Notes under the pieces: model-generated | The model's input: the letters and a program-made list of their open reading frames with translations, nothing else | The model's database searches: none | Told to the model about the DNA's origin: nothing | NCBI GenBank assembly: GCA_030063045.1 | Contig: JAQSEB010000101.1 | Location: forward strand, 682,001 to 746,000 | Source: Pratylenchus scribneri | Taxonomy: Eukaryota; Nematoda; Chromadorea; Rhabditida; Pratylenchidae | DNA: 64,000 nt | Direction: 5' to 3' | Translations under genes and position numbers: made by a program | Shown here: positions 1-11,297 of the stretch, one piece after another | Layout: each line of letters starts with the position of its first letter | Numbering within the stretch: the stretch's first letter is position 1

Positions 1-283
1 TATTATCTTTATAAAAATATAATTCCATGCAAATTTACTTTTCAATGAACTTTATTATGAATCGACATTTAAATTGTATGCCTTCCACATTTGGAATGAA
101 AAGTTCACAGCGCAGCAGCCACAGTTATCAACAACAACAAAAAAATCAATCAAATGTTAAATCCATTTTTCTACAACACAATCCACTGGCAGCTTGGTGG
201 AATTAAATCATTTTATCCTCAGGTTTTATAAAAATATTTGCGCAAAAAATAATTTCGTAAAAAATGGTATTAAGATGGTGCTA
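1..283. other. unassigned sequence, moderate AT
   Basis: No open frame, repeat or RNA structure could be supported here. The composition is like the rest of the first 3.8 kb and clearly less AT-rich than the DNA after 3.83 kb. Confidence 0.5.
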
Positions 284-632
284 TGTCGATTCCTGTATAG
301 TGCAAATGTTGGCATTTTCGATTTATAATAAATCAGAAACCGGATTTAGACCAAAAAACCTTATAACATTTTGTAGATCTCATCAAGACGCATCGATTTG
401 TATATAATTTGTCATGGTTAAGTCAAAATTATAGGGTATTAAACTGTTCGAATGAATTTTTCAGTCTTTGGTTTTAAACTCTCCAATTTGTTTAAGCCAA
501 ACCATGAAAATTTATAATAAATTCGATGCGTCTCGATGAGATCTACAATATGATATAAGGTTTGTGGGGTCTAAAACTGGTTTCTGATTTACTATAAGTC
601 GAAAACGCCCACATTTGCACTATTCAGGAATC
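284..632. mobile_element. foldback/MITE-like element
   Basis: Two long, imperfectly complementary arms, about 284-425 and 490-632, flank a short AT-rich loop. Matching blocks include TAGTGCAAATGT against ACATTTGCACTA, AAATCAGAAACC against GGTTTCTGATTT, and TGTAGATCTCATC against GATGAGATCTACA. The phrase CCCACATTTGCACT is repeated just outside the right arm (about 633-650). Such long palindromes without coding capacity are typical of MITE or foldback elements. No clear target duplication was found, so the family is not assigned. Confidence 0.75.
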
Positions 633-955
633 GCCCACATTTGCACTGCCCTTTGTCTATTCAGGACTCGACCCCGTACGGTTAGGATCAGGACATTTGT
701 GAGTGATTACCAAATTTGCCGTCAACTAATCAAATGTGAAATCCGGTTTTGTTCGACGACATACTTGAATGGCAATTTGGCTGACCCCCTATAGTTTAAC
801 AGGTTTTGGCAAATGAAAAATATTTTTGGGAAAAATTTTTTGATTGAATAAAAAGTATAAAGAAAATTATGGGTAAATTGTCAATTTGAAGACTGATGAA
901 ATTATTTGGTCTCGATGGTGTTAAATTAGATGCATAAATTTTGGTAAAACCCCTA

Positions 956-1391
956 TTGGTCGCGGCCAATTTGTCGCCGAGCCATTCGCTGCCCAGTTGA
1001 TCGCTGTTTAATAATTCATAACTGTGAAACAATTAGGATGATTTTAGTCTCAAATTAAAGAGCAGACTCTTAGCTATTAAATGATAATAAGTTTATATAA
1101 ATTGGCTCAGAAATGATAAAGTTGTGCTCAAAAACCATTAAAATGTATTTTTCAAGGGATTATCGGAATTCTCAATGTTTTTTGATGCATAATTTCACCA
1201 TTTCTGAACTATTTAATTAAATTTAATAACATTGTATAGCCAATAGTCTACTCTTTAATTTGATACCAAAATCATCCTAATTGGTTCATAAATTGATGAG
1301 TTATTAAACGGCGACCAACTGGGGGGCGACCAATCGGCTCGGCGACTAACTGGCACGACCAACCGGACGGCGACCAACTGTGGCGTACCCT
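956..1391. mobile_element. second inverted-repeat (MITE-like) element
   Basis: The left arm (956-1075) and right arm (about 1236-1391) are inverted copies. The left reads GATCGCTGTTTAATAA, then CAATTAGGATGATTTT, then AAAGAGCAGACTCTTAGC. The right carries the complement in reverse order, ending in GC-rich runs of the phrase GGCGACCAACTG. The GGCGACCAA motif occurs several times in the right end with variations, like a short terminal array. There is no coding capacity in the loop. It differs in sequence from the element at 284-632. Confidence 0.7.
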
Positions 1392-1554
1392 AAATATTAT
1401 AGCATTTTATTGGGCAAAAATTTTTTACAAAAAGATTTTAAACTCATTGGACAATTTTGACAATTTACCAAATGATTAGTTATAGCTAGAAAGTTAAAAG
1501 TGGGTGATTTTATCTAATTTCCACTTTTTTGAAATATCTTTTTTATTTTCTAAT

Positions 1555-1620
1555 CAACTCCAATAAACCGCGCAGCGAAAAATTGAAGCCAAAAATAGTC
1601 GCGCACCGAAAAATTTATCT
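1555..1620. repeat. short direct repeat, CGCGCAGCGAAAAATT type
   Basis: Two near-copies, CCGCGCAGCGAAAAATTGAAG and GTCGCGCACCGAAAAATTT, lie about 40 bp apart in a local GC-rich patch. No protein frame was recognised. The pair may be the end of a degenerate mobile element. Confidence 0.4.
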
Positions 1621-1734
1621 TTTTTTTATAATTTCATGAAATAAAAAGAAAAAAAATTACACGATAGCCCAAAAAGGACAAATCTTTAAAAGTACATCTG
1701 GGATTCCAGGATTTAATCGATTAATTCTAAACAA

Positions 1735-1894
1735 ATTATTATTTCCAGCAGTGAATAAAATGATAAATTCATTCTGTTTATGAATCTAATTTATCATTCA
1801 ATCATCGAAAAAATTTTAGCCTCTATTCTCTACTGTAGATCGATAAAATTATTTTCATTAGCAGAGTAAATTGACTTCACTGGTTGGAAATAAT
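1735..1894. mobile_element. small terminal-inverted-repeat element
   Basis: ATTATTTCCAGCAGTGAA at the left end is matched by TTCACTGGTTGGAAATAAT at the right end, a terminal inverted repeat of about 18 bp. A second nested palindrome (AATGATAAAT against ATTTATCATT) lies inside at about 1759-1803. At 160 bp with no coding capacity it looks like a short MITE. Confidence 0.6.
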
Positions 1895-2299
1895 TATGGA
1901 GAAGTCATTACAAAAATAAACTAATGTTGAATAATTTCCTTTATTGAACGACAATTTTTCATTGCCTAAATATCCAGTATCCACCCTTTTCATTTAATCA
2001 AAAAGGGCCCCGAATTTTTGGGCAATCCAACAATCTATATCTTTCAAATTGTTTTTGATGCTAAACGAAACAAAAATCTTTTCTCAATTTTTTTAAATCG
2101 TTATTTTAAATAATTTTTGAAAAAAATTGTTCAGAATATTCCAATTTTAGATATTTAAAATATTTTTAACCATTTGAATCAGTCAGCAAAGAAAAAGTCC
2201 TATTATCCCGCTAATAAGTCAATATTATATTGCAAATTCCATTTGCCATAATCCCCTGAATTAAAATTTTTATTTTTTTTTAGTTACTCAATGCAGAAT

Positions 2300-3640
2300 T
2301 TAAGGACTAAGGAGTGCGCAATTGGCTAAATCTCAATTTTAAATTTTAATTTCCCACCAAAATCTTTGACTTCAATTTCCCAAATCAATAATAAATCAGA
2401 GTCTACCATTTTTATTATTTTAAGGATAAAAAATAGACGGAAAAATTGTCGGAAATTTAATCAAGATTCAAAATTATTCAATCCCGCTAATTTTCCATTT
2501 CCCATGTGCTCAATAACTTTTTTAAATCACTGTGTAAAAAAAACACATATAATTTTGCTCAGTGCAGGGCAATTTCTATTCCAATGTACTCCTCCATCTA
2601 AAAAGTTACTTTATTTACTGTAAAAAATGAACAGCAGCAGAAAGATTTTCCCTTAAGCAATTTCCCATCATTCATCATCGTCTATCATTTTTAATGCCCA
2701 AGTCTTTTCTTTCTTTTGAAAAATTGCTCTGGGCAATTTTCCCAAACTCAGAGCATTTCCATTTTGGGATAACGTCCCCATTTTTGACGAATTGCGTATT
2801 TTTGTTCAGCATCAGCAACACCTTCATTTGCCTCGTCTCCACCAACTCTCAAAAAGCAGTAGTTCATCTATTGCTCATTCATTTTAACAAAAAGTAATTG
2901 CAAAAAATAATTGATTTTGGCTTATTTGTGTGCTTTTATGGATAAAAATTGATCCATAATAAATTAGCGATTAAATTTACATTAAGAATTTCAAAGAATT
3001 TTTAAATGTCATTGACTGTTATAAAACCATATTTTTGTTAAATTAGCTTAATTCAAAAAAGATTTTACATTTAATATATCAATTTTTGAGTATTTATTTG
3101 TAGTTTTTGAATTGAATAAATAAGCGTTTTTCTAAATCAGATTATTTTCCTTGACTAAGAATAACCATGAAATAAAGCGACAAAATCGTATTCTTGTTAC
3201 AAAAATTCCATGACAAATTTTTTCAATATTATAAAATTAAAAAATTCATTGCTTTTCCATCTTTGATCATAATTCAAAAATATAAAAGTTTGTAAAAAAT
3301 ACGCAATAAAAATTTTCTGTCACTCATTTCTCCGCATACATTCATTTAAAATTGCGCATTTCAAGTTTTTAAAATTTTATGAAAATTATGAGTAACATTT
3401 GCCCTCAAGCAATTTCCCAGTGCATCAATCAAAAATTAAGGCGGAATTGAAAGGAAGAAAAATGGCAAAAGAATATGATGAATACGCTGTCTGAGAAATT
3501 GCCTTGAGCAAATCTTTTTCTGTCCATTCTTTCTTAGTAAAAATTGTTGAATGGACGATGATGGTACAGAAAGGGATTTGCGCTGAGCAATTTTGCCTCC
3601 ATCTCCAACGACCATCTCCATTCGCATTTTTCCATTTCAT
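2300..3640. repeat. diverged repeats around a GCAATTTCCC core
   Basis: The phrase GCAATTTCCC or close variants recurs in both orientations at about 2312, 2568, 2657, 2733, 3409, 3494 and 3586. It is often preceded by CTCAG or CTCAAG. The copies are short and diverged, and the unit length is not constant, so this looks like an old nested repeat cluster rather than a clean tandem array. Open frames of 60-85 codons in this stretch overlap the repeats and show no protein-like signal. Confidence 0.5.
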
Positions 3641-3696
3641 TTATCATACATATTCCTCAATCTTCCCCATACTCAAATAATATATTTGTCACAAAT

Positions 3697-3815
3697 TTAA
3701 AGTTGAAATGGAAAATGAAAGTTTTGCTGGCTCTTAGATCTGTGCTTTTGCTTGGTGCCTTCTTCAATTATTTGAACCAATTTTGGTTTCGCTGGCCACA
3801 TATACCCGTCTACCA
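3697..3815 (-). CDS. possible terminal exon, unknown protein
   Basis: On the minus strand a good polypyrimidine acceptor (TTTTATTTCTGCAG, just above 3815) leads into an open frame of about 38 codons starting VDGYMWPAKPK and ending at TAA. The frame contains an EEGTKQKHRSKSQQ stretch. It is an exon-sized reading frame with a plausible splice site, placed exactly where the composition changes. A competing + strand frame (3715-3858, 47 codons) starts MKVLLALRSVLLL and would look like a signal peptide. Only one of the two can be right. No family was recognised. Confidence 0.35.
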
Positions 3816-3858
3816 CTGCAGAAATAAAATGGAAAGTTTAAAATTTAAAAATTTATAA

Positions 3859-4045
3859 AATTCTTAAAATAAATATAATTTAAATAAAAAATTGAATTAT
3901 GAAGTAAATCAAAAAAATAAAATTGATAATTTAAAATGATTAAACAAAATATTAATATTAAGTTTTAAATAAAGTGATTAAAAAATTAATTTAATTATTT
4001 AAATGCGAATGAGAATTTAAATATATTGTGATTCTAAACATATAT
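3859..4045. other. AT-rich junction before the satellite
   Basis: This short run begins the AT-extreme part of the window. It has no frame or repeat of its own, apart from a drift toward the AAATATAAT wording of the satellite that follows. Confidence 0.5.
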
Positions 4046-4915
4046 AATTGAAGTAAAATAAATATAATGATATTGAATAATGAAATAAAATAAATATAAT
4101 GATATTGAATAATAACGTAAAATAAATATAATGATATTGAATAATGAAATAAAATAAATATAATGATATTGAATAATAACGTAAAATAAATATAATGATA
4201 TTGAATAATGAAATAAAATAAATATAATGATATTGAATAATGAAATAAAATAAATATAATGATATTGAATAATAACGTAAAATAAATATAATGATATTGA
4301 ATAATGAAATAAAATAAATATAATGATATTGAATAATAACGTAAAATAAATATAATGATATTGAATAATGAAATAAAATAAATATAATGATATTGAATAA
4401 TGAAATAAAATAAATATAATGATATTGAATAATGAAATAAAATAAATATAATGATATTGAATAATGAAATAAAATAAATATAATGATATTGAATAATAAC
4501 GTAAAATAAATATAATGATATTGAATAATGAAATAAAATAAATATAATGATATTGAATAATGAAATAAAATAAATATAATGATATTGAATAATGAAATAA
4601 AATAAATATAATGATATTGAATAATGAAATAAAATAAATATAATGATATTGAATAATAACGTAAAATAAATATAATGATATTGAATAATGAAATAAAATA
4701 AATATAATGATATTGAATAATGAAATAAAATAAATATAATGATATTGAATAATAACGTAAAATAAATATAATGATATTGAATAATGAAATAAAATAAATA
4801 TAATGATATTGAATAATGAAGTAAAATGAATACTATGATATGGAATAATAACGTAAAATAAATATAATGATTTTGAATAATGAAATAAAATAAATATAAT
4901 GATATTGAATAGTAA
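4046..4915. repeat. 32-bp satellite with two unit variants
   Basis: About 27 head-to-tail copies of a 32-bp unit, core ATAAATATAATGATATTG. The period was measured from successive cores at 4090 and 4122. Units end either in AATGAAATAAA (type A) or AATAACGTAAA (type B). Type B units start near 4111, 4175, 4271, 4335, 4495, 4655, 4751 and 4847, so they are spaced 2, 3, 2, 5, 5, 3 and 3 units apart. Copies are almost identical except the last few (from about 4820), which carry point changes. That pattern is usual at an array edge. Confidence 0.95.
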
Positions 4916-5607
4916 TTATATTTGAAATAAATTTTATGCTAGTTTTAAAAAATTACTAAAATAAATCTAATTTTAAAATTAATTAAGAAGAAATTTACTT
5001 TATTATTTTAATATAACTCTGATAAATGTACAAATATTATAAATTCAATATGATTATTATTAAAATATATATTTAAATATCTATTTCAAAATTTAAAAAT
5101 TATATGTCTAAAAATTCATATTTTATTTAATAAATTTTTTCTATAAAAATAAAATTATTTTTATCTTTATTACAAAATTCTTGATCATGAGCATTCAAGC
5201 TTACAAAGAATTGTAAATTTTATATAATTTGAAAATTATTTTATAGATTTAATTGTATAAAGATTTTGATCTTAAAATTAAAAAAAAATACACAAAAAAT
5301 TCATAGAAATAATAAAAATGCAATAAATTATTATAATATTGGAAAAGAGATTTATTTAATTCCAAAATAATAATGATAGTTGTATTAAAATTTGCAAAAA
5401 AAATAATTTAGGATGAATTGAAGTATTTAATTTACACAAAAGATATCTACTTGTAATTTAAAAGAAAGTGCAATATTTTGTTAGAATTAAAGATGCAATT
5501 CATAAAGCCCAATGGAAAATTAATGAAATAAAAATATAAAAAAACAAATAAAATTTTAAATTCAAATTAAATAAAATTTTTATAAAAAAATTTCCAATAT
5601 AAATAAT

Positions 5608-5709
5608 TTCTACTCTAAGCGCATCTCACTGCGCAATAATCCATCATTTAATGTGAAAGAAGGAATGACGAAAGAATTTTACAGAAAAAAAGAAATATTT
5701 ATATTATAA
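5608..5709 (+). CDS. coding-like island, 33 codons
   Basis: A GC-raised island sits in AT-extreme DNA. The + frame runs FYSKRISLRNNPSF then VKEGMTKEFYR before drifting into lysine-rich AT sequence and TAA. It has no start codon of its own and no clear GT donor at its end. A CTCTAAG just inside the left edge could serve as a splice acceptor. No family was recognised. Confidence 0.3.
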   Translation, partial: FYSKRISLRNNPSFNVKEGMTKEFYRKKEIFIL

Positions 5710-5863
5710 TAAAATTTGTTAAAAATATATAAATCATAAAAAATAACAATAATTTATAAAATATTAATAAAACAATAAAAAATATCTAATTTTTAAAAAG
5801 GATTATTTCTTCAATGATAATATAGTGATACAAACAAGATTGTCTTTTAGAAAATATTTCTAA

Positions 5864-5995
5864 GGAAGATGTGCAGATGGCAAGCTTCAATTTTGTCAAT
5901 GCATAAGAGAAAATTGTCTAAGGAAATCTTGGAGCTTTATCAATTATAAAGAGGCCGATATTTATCAAATTTTTATAAAAATAATTACTAAATAA
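5864..5995 (+). CDS. coding-like island, cysteine-rich, 43 codons
   Basis: The + frame following a TAA contains four to five cysteines in a short span (RCADGKLQFCQC then ENCLRKSW), with an acidic KEADIYQ end. The minus frames are closed. The cysteine pattern could be a small disulphide or metal-binding module, but the spacing matches no family I know. There is no ATG, and TTCTAAG just before could act as a splice acceptor. Confidence 0.3.
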   Translation, partial: GRCADGKLQFCQCIRENCLRKSWSFINYKEADIYQIFIKIITK

Positions 5996-7079
5996 CAAAT
6001 AAGATTTAAACTACATATAAATAGGCTTTTGCAAATTTGAAAATAAGAAAGAATTGAAATTATATTTATTTTTCTCTTATACATATGTGTGAGCACCATA
6101 TATTAACGAAGTAAAAAGGTCGAAATTAAACAGATTTACAGGGAAAATTTTTTTTAAAAACATTTAAACATTGTTAAATAAAACGAGATTATAATTATAA
6201 TGTGATAATAGCTTAATCCTTGCATTATGGCTCATTTTATTTTGTATAGAGAAGTATAGTATTTCTGGATATAAATATTTTTATCTATGTTTTAAACCTA
6301 ATGGATATTATTATAATTTGATATATTATTATTAAAAAATGGAAAAATGAATATTAAATTAAATTTAGTTTAAAAGCAAATCTCTATCTCGAAGAAAAAT
6401 AGAAAAAATATTATTATTTATCCTATATTCATAAAAAATGCAAAACACTTAATAATGCAAGAGTATGATATAGTTTGTAGTTTCTAAATTTTTTTTATGC
6501 CTTGATGAAAAATAAAAGGTTAAAATATAATTAAAGATATTATTAATTTAATATATCTGATACTAATCTATTTATTTTTATTAAAGAATATAATAATGTA
6601 TATATAATTTATATTCGAAAAATTTATATAAATATTTCAAAAATTATTATAATTAAAAAATACAGCTAATCATTAATTAATAAATAAATATATTTAAAAA
6701 GAATATTATTAATATATATTGATTTAAAAAATATTTTAAAATGAAATTGAATCAAAAAGCTGGAAATTAAAATTCAAATTGTAAAAAGATATTTAAGTTA
6801 TATATATATACAAAGATAAAAATTAAAAAATATATATAATAAGTGAAAAAATAATTGTTAGACAATAATGATTAATTGAAATTTTTTTTAAATAAAATTA
6901 TAATAAAATTTTGATATTTCTAAATGAATTATATGAATTCTCTTGAAAATTCGAAAAATAACACTCTATTCTATGCCTATTTAAGTATAAATTAATTTTT
7001 AAATATGTAAAATTATTAATAAAAATATAAAGGAATATTTATTAATTATAAAATAAATTTTTTAAATTATACTAGATAG

Positions 7080-7931
7080 ATCTAAAGTAGGGTTGCTCAA
7101 AGTCGGTTAACCGAACCGAAACCGAAACCGAAAACCGGGTTTTTTGGCCCAAAAACCGAAACCGAAACCGAGGTTCGAAAACCGCGAAAACTGAAAACCG
7201 AGGGTCCAAACCGACGGTTTTTCGGTTTTTATTTTTCACCTTGAGGGACAATTTTTGGTTAAAATTTTACCTTATTCGACCATTTTTAATTAAAAATTTT
7301 CCCTAACGGGCTATTTTTAGGCTTAAAATATTATCTTTTGGATCATTTTTAGCTTAATATTTTTCCTTTCGGGTCTATTTTTGTCTGATTTTTTACTCTA
7401 TGGCCATCTTTGCCTTTAATTTTACCCTCCAAGAAATTTTTGGTCTATTTTTTTATTCAAAACTATTTTCAACTGAAATTTTTTGCTTAAACGGGCATTT
7501 TTAATATAAATTATTTCATTTATGGTCCTTTCTTTTCTAATTTTTCTCCCTGCGGGGCCATTTTTATTCGAAATTCTTCTTTTTGTGAATTATTTAGGCT
7601 AAAATTTTTCTCTGTTGGGCTTTTTTGAAATATTTTCTCTTTTGGGTCTTTTTTGTTGAAGCAAACCTAGAAGAATAACTAAAAATTGAAGTAAAATATT
7701 GGATATGTGATATTTGAATAAATTTTCTTTGATTTTTTGCGAAATTTTATGAAAAATTAAATTTTTTCAAAAATTTTTTGACCATTTTTCAAAAAACCGA
7801 AAAACCGGAAAACCGAACCGAAAACCGAGAATTTTTTCAAACCGAAACCGAAAACCGACATTGGAAAACCGGGAAAACCGAAAACCGGAAACCTCGGTTT
7901 AAAACCGACTTTGAGCAACCCTAATCTAAAG
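7080..7931. mobile_element. non-autonomous hAT-like DNA transposon
   Basis: The element spans 7088-7923 (836 bp) and is flanked by perfect 8-bp direct repeats ATCTAAAG (7080-7087 and 7924-7931). It has matching terminal inverted repeats beginning TAGGGTTGCTCAAAGTCGG. Eight-bp target duplications are the signature of the hAT superfamily. Inside the ends lie runs of AACCGAAACCG-type repeats in inverted arrangement. The middle (about 7240-7660) is a degenerate series of units of about 40 bp, of the style GGGTCTATTTTTG followed by TAAAATTTT. There is no transposase frame, so the element depended on a helper. Its GC is far above its surroundings, which suggests a fairly recent insertion. Confidence 0.88.
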
Positions 7932-7959
7932 TATTAATTCATATAATGGATATAATGCA

Positions 7960-8004
7960 ATGATGGCCGAAGTTTTGGCTATTCGAATTTGTAATCGTTA
8001 TTAA
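7960..8004 (+). CDS. short island frame, MMAEVLAIRICNRY
   Basis: Fourteen codons from ATG to TAA lie in a small island. A second piece with WREILFDGL follows in another frame at about 8006-8045. It is listed only because it belongs to the same class of islands as the others. It is too short to stand alone. Confidence 0.15.
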   Translation: MMAEVLAIRICNRY

Positions 8005-8468
8005 ATTTTGGCGAGAAATCTTGTTTGATGGACTTAATTTGAATTAAATAAATATTTATTGGCCTTGTTAAAAATTAAGGAAAATTTTTTATTATATTGA
8101 TTGAATGAGGATTTACCATATAATATGTCAAAGTATATAATTTTTTAAAAACTATTATTGAAATGATTGATTCGGTTTTTAAAAAATTATAAATAATCTA
8201 AAAATATATATTAATAATTAATAAATTTATTCATAAAATGGCAAGATAAAGAAGGTATTGAAACAAAAAATGAATCTGAGAAATAATTTATAATATTCCA
8301 CTGTTTTGATTGAAATGAATAAAAAGCCAAAAATAAAAATTATATTATTTCAACGATATGCAGAATTAAATGAAAATAATTGAAAAATGAATTCGTTGAG
8401 CGTAGGTTTTGATTTTTATGCATAATAATTTAAAATTTATTTTTATAAGAATTATCTTACGATATTAA

Positions 8469-8543
8469 TTTGAGCAAAGACAGAATGGATTAGGCCTGCA
8501 ACATGCGCAATTTGTTTGCCACTTAGAACGTGCACTTTTCTAG
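8469..8543 (+). CDS. coding-like island, 24 codons
   Basis: The frame between TAA and TAG reads FEQRQNGLGLQHAQFVCH then LERALF. The composition is balanced and unlike the K/N/I-rich translations of the flanks. It has no start codon and no recognised family. Confidence 0.25.
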   Translation, partial: FEQRQNGLGLQHAQFVCHLERALF

Positions 8544-8718
8544 GAAAAAAATCTAATTAAAAAAATGAATTTATTTAAAATAGCAAAAATTAAAAAAAGT
8601 ATATTGGTATAGCCAATAAATTATTATGAAATAATTATTATTATGTAAAGTTTTATATAATAACGAAAGTAAATTTTTCTTTGAGTAATTATGAAATTGA
8701 TTCATTAAAAATCACATC

Positions 8719-8781
8719 ATGGCCGAATACTCGGCTTTAGAATTAATGAAAATTTCTCTTCAAAAAAGAACAAATATTTAA
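8719..8781 (+). CDS. coding-like island, MAEYSALELMK
   Basis: Twenty codons run from ATG to TAA. A second frame across the same bases (KSHHGRILGFRINE) is also open, so the frame is uncertain. It ends in AT-rich sequence without a splice donor. Confidence 0.2.
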   Translation: MAEYSALELMKISLQKRTNI

Positions 8782-9435
8782 AATATAAATTTATTAAAAT
8801 ATGTATCAAATTGTGAAATAACAATAAATCTCTGATTTCCTGATATATTTGTAATTATTAAAGATACTTATAAAGAGGATTATGTTAAAGTAAAATAATT
8901 TAAACAAAATAATTTTTAAAATAAATCTAAAAGATAAATATCGTAAAAATCTAAAATTGCAAAATTTATATTTTAATTAAAATGGAAAAAAAATTATAAA
9001 ATATTAAATAATTTGTCTACCTTAATATTCATATTTTTTTATCGAAATTTAAAAAGAAAAGATCTGCTATTATTTTTATGCAGTTTATAAATAAGCTGTT
9101 CTGTTTTTAAAAGGGATTTAATTTAAACGAAAATAAATATTTTTAGCTATAAAATTTTTCTGAATTTCAATGTAACAAATATTTTAATTTTCATATATAT
9201 CTGAAAATAAAATTTTAAAAGAAAAGATATAAAATTTGATAATATTAAAATAAAATAAATTCTTTATAATAATATTTTAAAATTTATTAATTACAATTTT
9301 AAATTGTATATAAATAAAAAAAATCATAAATATTTCAATAATTTAATTTTAAAAAATAATTTATTGATAATTTAGTATTGAAATAATTTAATACCTAGAT
9401 CTTATTTCGTATGCGCAAATATAATGATTGAATAA

Positions 9436-9525
9436 TATGCGCAGCTTTATTCGAATCGGAAATGGATTATTTTAACAAAATTAACAAATCATAAAATGTC
9501 AAGTGAAAAACTCACATATGAATGA
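9436..9525 (+). CDS. coding-like island, 29 codons
   Basis: The + frame following TAA reads YAQLYSNRKWIILTKL then THE-free polar sequence ending SSEKLTYE and TGA. It covers the whole GC-raised island. No family was recognised, and there is no ATG at the start. Confidence 0.25.
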   Translation, partial: YAQLYSNRKWIILTKLTNHKMSSEKLTYE

Positions 9526-9635
9526 AAGCAACAACAAGCAGAAATAATATATATAAAATTAAAATTTGTTTAATTTCTGAAAAAAATAAATATAAGCATA
9601 TAATATAACCATAAAAATTATAATTGATCAATGTA

Positions 9636-9749
9636 TTATAAAATAGAAAAAAGAGATTTATGGCATATTAACATAGCCCTAAATTGTTGTCTGATGAAAT
9701 CACCATCAAAGTTCATCAAATCGAAATAATTTTCTAGTAAAGGGGAGGC
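9636..9749 (-). CDS. coding-like island, 37 codons
   Basis: The minus strand frame begins ASPLLENYFDLMNFDGD and continues FIRQQFRAM. It is helical and acidic in character, and the + frames here are poorer. A GTTAAT after RQQFRAM could be a weak splice donor, and TTTAAG at the upper edge a weak acceptor. The helix pattern loosely recalls a Sec7-type segment, but there is not enough to assign it. Confidence 0.3.
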   Translation of the reverse strand, partial: ASPLLENYFDLMNFDGDFIRQQFRAMLICHKSLFSIL

Positions 9750-10154
9750 TTAAATTTTTTTTATAATAATTAAATGAAAGAAGAAAATAAAAATTATAAA
9801 AAAATTTCAGAATAAAGCAAAGAAGATATAAATTTCAAAAAAAATTCTAATTTTATAAAAATTATTTTAAAATTTTTTAAATAAAATTAACAATTTTTTA
9901 AATTGATTTTTAATTAAAAAAATATTTGAAATTGGATAATTGTTTGATTCGTAACGATTCTAATGATCAAAACTAATAAAAATATATTTAAATAAAATAA
10001 TTTTAGTAATTGATAATCAATCTATTTTAGTATCGAATAATAATATAAATAAATAATAAAAAATAATAATAAATAAAGATAACCATATTTGAATGTAAGA
10101 TTTTTAATAAAAAATTTATTATATCCCTGAAAATATTAACTTTTTAAAAATATT

Positions 10155-10240
10155 TAAAAGATTGCTGAAGAAACGTGTCAAATTCAGGTCACGAAAATTT
10201 CGGCTGGAAGGAGATACAATGCCAAACTCACAATCATATT
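10155..10240 (+). CDS. island open in several frames
   Basis: The + frames read AEETCQIQVTKISAGRRYN and RLLKKRVKFRSRKFRLEGD. On the minus strand CEFGIVSPSSRNFRDLNL is also open. The strand and frame cannot be decided by eye, so + is a placeholder. The neighbouring island at 10310-10370 behaves in the same way (+ AIYAHQIAGVVKNHC, minus HNDSLQHQLFDAHKS). Confidence 0.2.
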
Positions 10241-11084
10241 AATTTAATATTAATTTTAGCCTACTCTTACAAAATATATCATTTAAATTAATCAATTAAT
10301 TTTATCAATTAAAAGATCAGCGATTTATGCGCATCAAATAGCTGGTGTTGTAAAGAATCATTGTGTATGAAAAATAAAAAAAAATTAAATTTTTATTAGA
10401 TATATCAAAATAATTATATAAGCAAAAATAAAAAAAATTATCTTTACTAAAATTTAAAATAAAGATATTAATGGTACTAAGTAAACCGAAATAATTAAAT
10501 CAATTAAAGAATTGCGGTAACAATAAAATTTGTTTTATTTAAGAAAAAATAACAATAGTGTCATCAATTGAACATAATTTTTCTAGTTTAACATATTAAA
10601 AAGGAAAAAGATTTTAACTCGATTTTTTAATAAAATGAAAACAGGTAATAATAATACATTATATTATTAAAGAAAAATTTTTATAATATATTTCAAAAAA
10701 TAAAAAGTTGATAATTATATTGCAAAAATATTTAATTGTATCGGGTAAATGATGACTGATTACTTTTAATATAAAAAAAATAAAATTTAAAATTTATATC
10801 ATAATAAAATACTAAAATTATTTTTAACAAATGAGGAAACATGATTGATTTTTAAATAGTCTTCGGAGAAATGAGATGGTTAAGAAGTAACAAAAATATG
10901 ATGATGGTTTGAGATTATTTAGATAAAAAAATTTGACTGTATAAAATTTGACAGAGATAATTTTCTTGATAAATTTAATAATATGAATATAGAAAAATTA
11001 TTTTATATTTTAAAATAAAAATTATACAAATTTTAACAAAGTGAAATTAATCAAAATAAATTTTTTTAGTTTAATTTATAAATT

Positions 11085-11297
11085 TTGAACAGTTATATAT
11101 ATCTAAATAAAGAAGAGAATTTAATGAAAATTATTAACGATTTAGAACGCATTCGATATTATTGTTTTAAGTTCAATGATAAAATCTTTGTCCTAAAAAA
11201 TAAAATATTTCTCAATACATGTTTCGCATATTTTATTTTAATATCTTCAAATTTTTATAATTATTTTAAAATATGTATTTTTATTGTATTAAGATAA
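11085..11297 (+). CDS. 70-codon ORF, hydrophobic second half
   Basis: An ATG-to-stop frame has a charged, helix-like N-terminal part (KEENLMKIINDLERIR) and a C-terminal half rich in I, F, Y and L that could span a membrane. Much of the hydrophobicity may simply reflect T-rich codons. No homology was recognised. Confidence 0.2.
   Translation: MNSYIYLNKEENLMKIINDLERIRYYCFKFNDKIFVLKNKIFLNTCFAYFILISSNFYNYFKICIFIVLR

Larger units (their letters stand above)
4916..7079. other. AT-extreme DNA with two coding-like islands
   Basis: Apart from the islands annotated at 5608-5709 and 5864-5995, this stretch is nearly pure A/T with short homopolymers. A weak island at about 6080-6250 contains GAGCACCATATATTAACG and a minus-strand frame beginning MSHNARIKLLSHYN, too short to call. 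No RNA gene was seen. Confidence 0.5.

Noticed and set aside
796..1032. 78-codon minus frame
   Set aside because: It overlaps the left arm of the inverted-repeat element and has no recognisable content.
2366..3640. Open frames of 63-85 codons on both strands
   Set aside because: They run through the diverged GCAATTTCCC repeats, overlap each other on opposite strands and have no protein-like composition.
4046..4915. CRISPR-like alternation of repeat and variable segment
   Set aside because: The variable part has only two states and the whole unit is 32 bp and tandem. This is a satellite, not repeats with unique spacers.
9636..9749. Sec7-domain exon
   Set aside because: The helix pattern is suggestive, but the conserved catalytic region is absent and no neighbouring island continues the domain.
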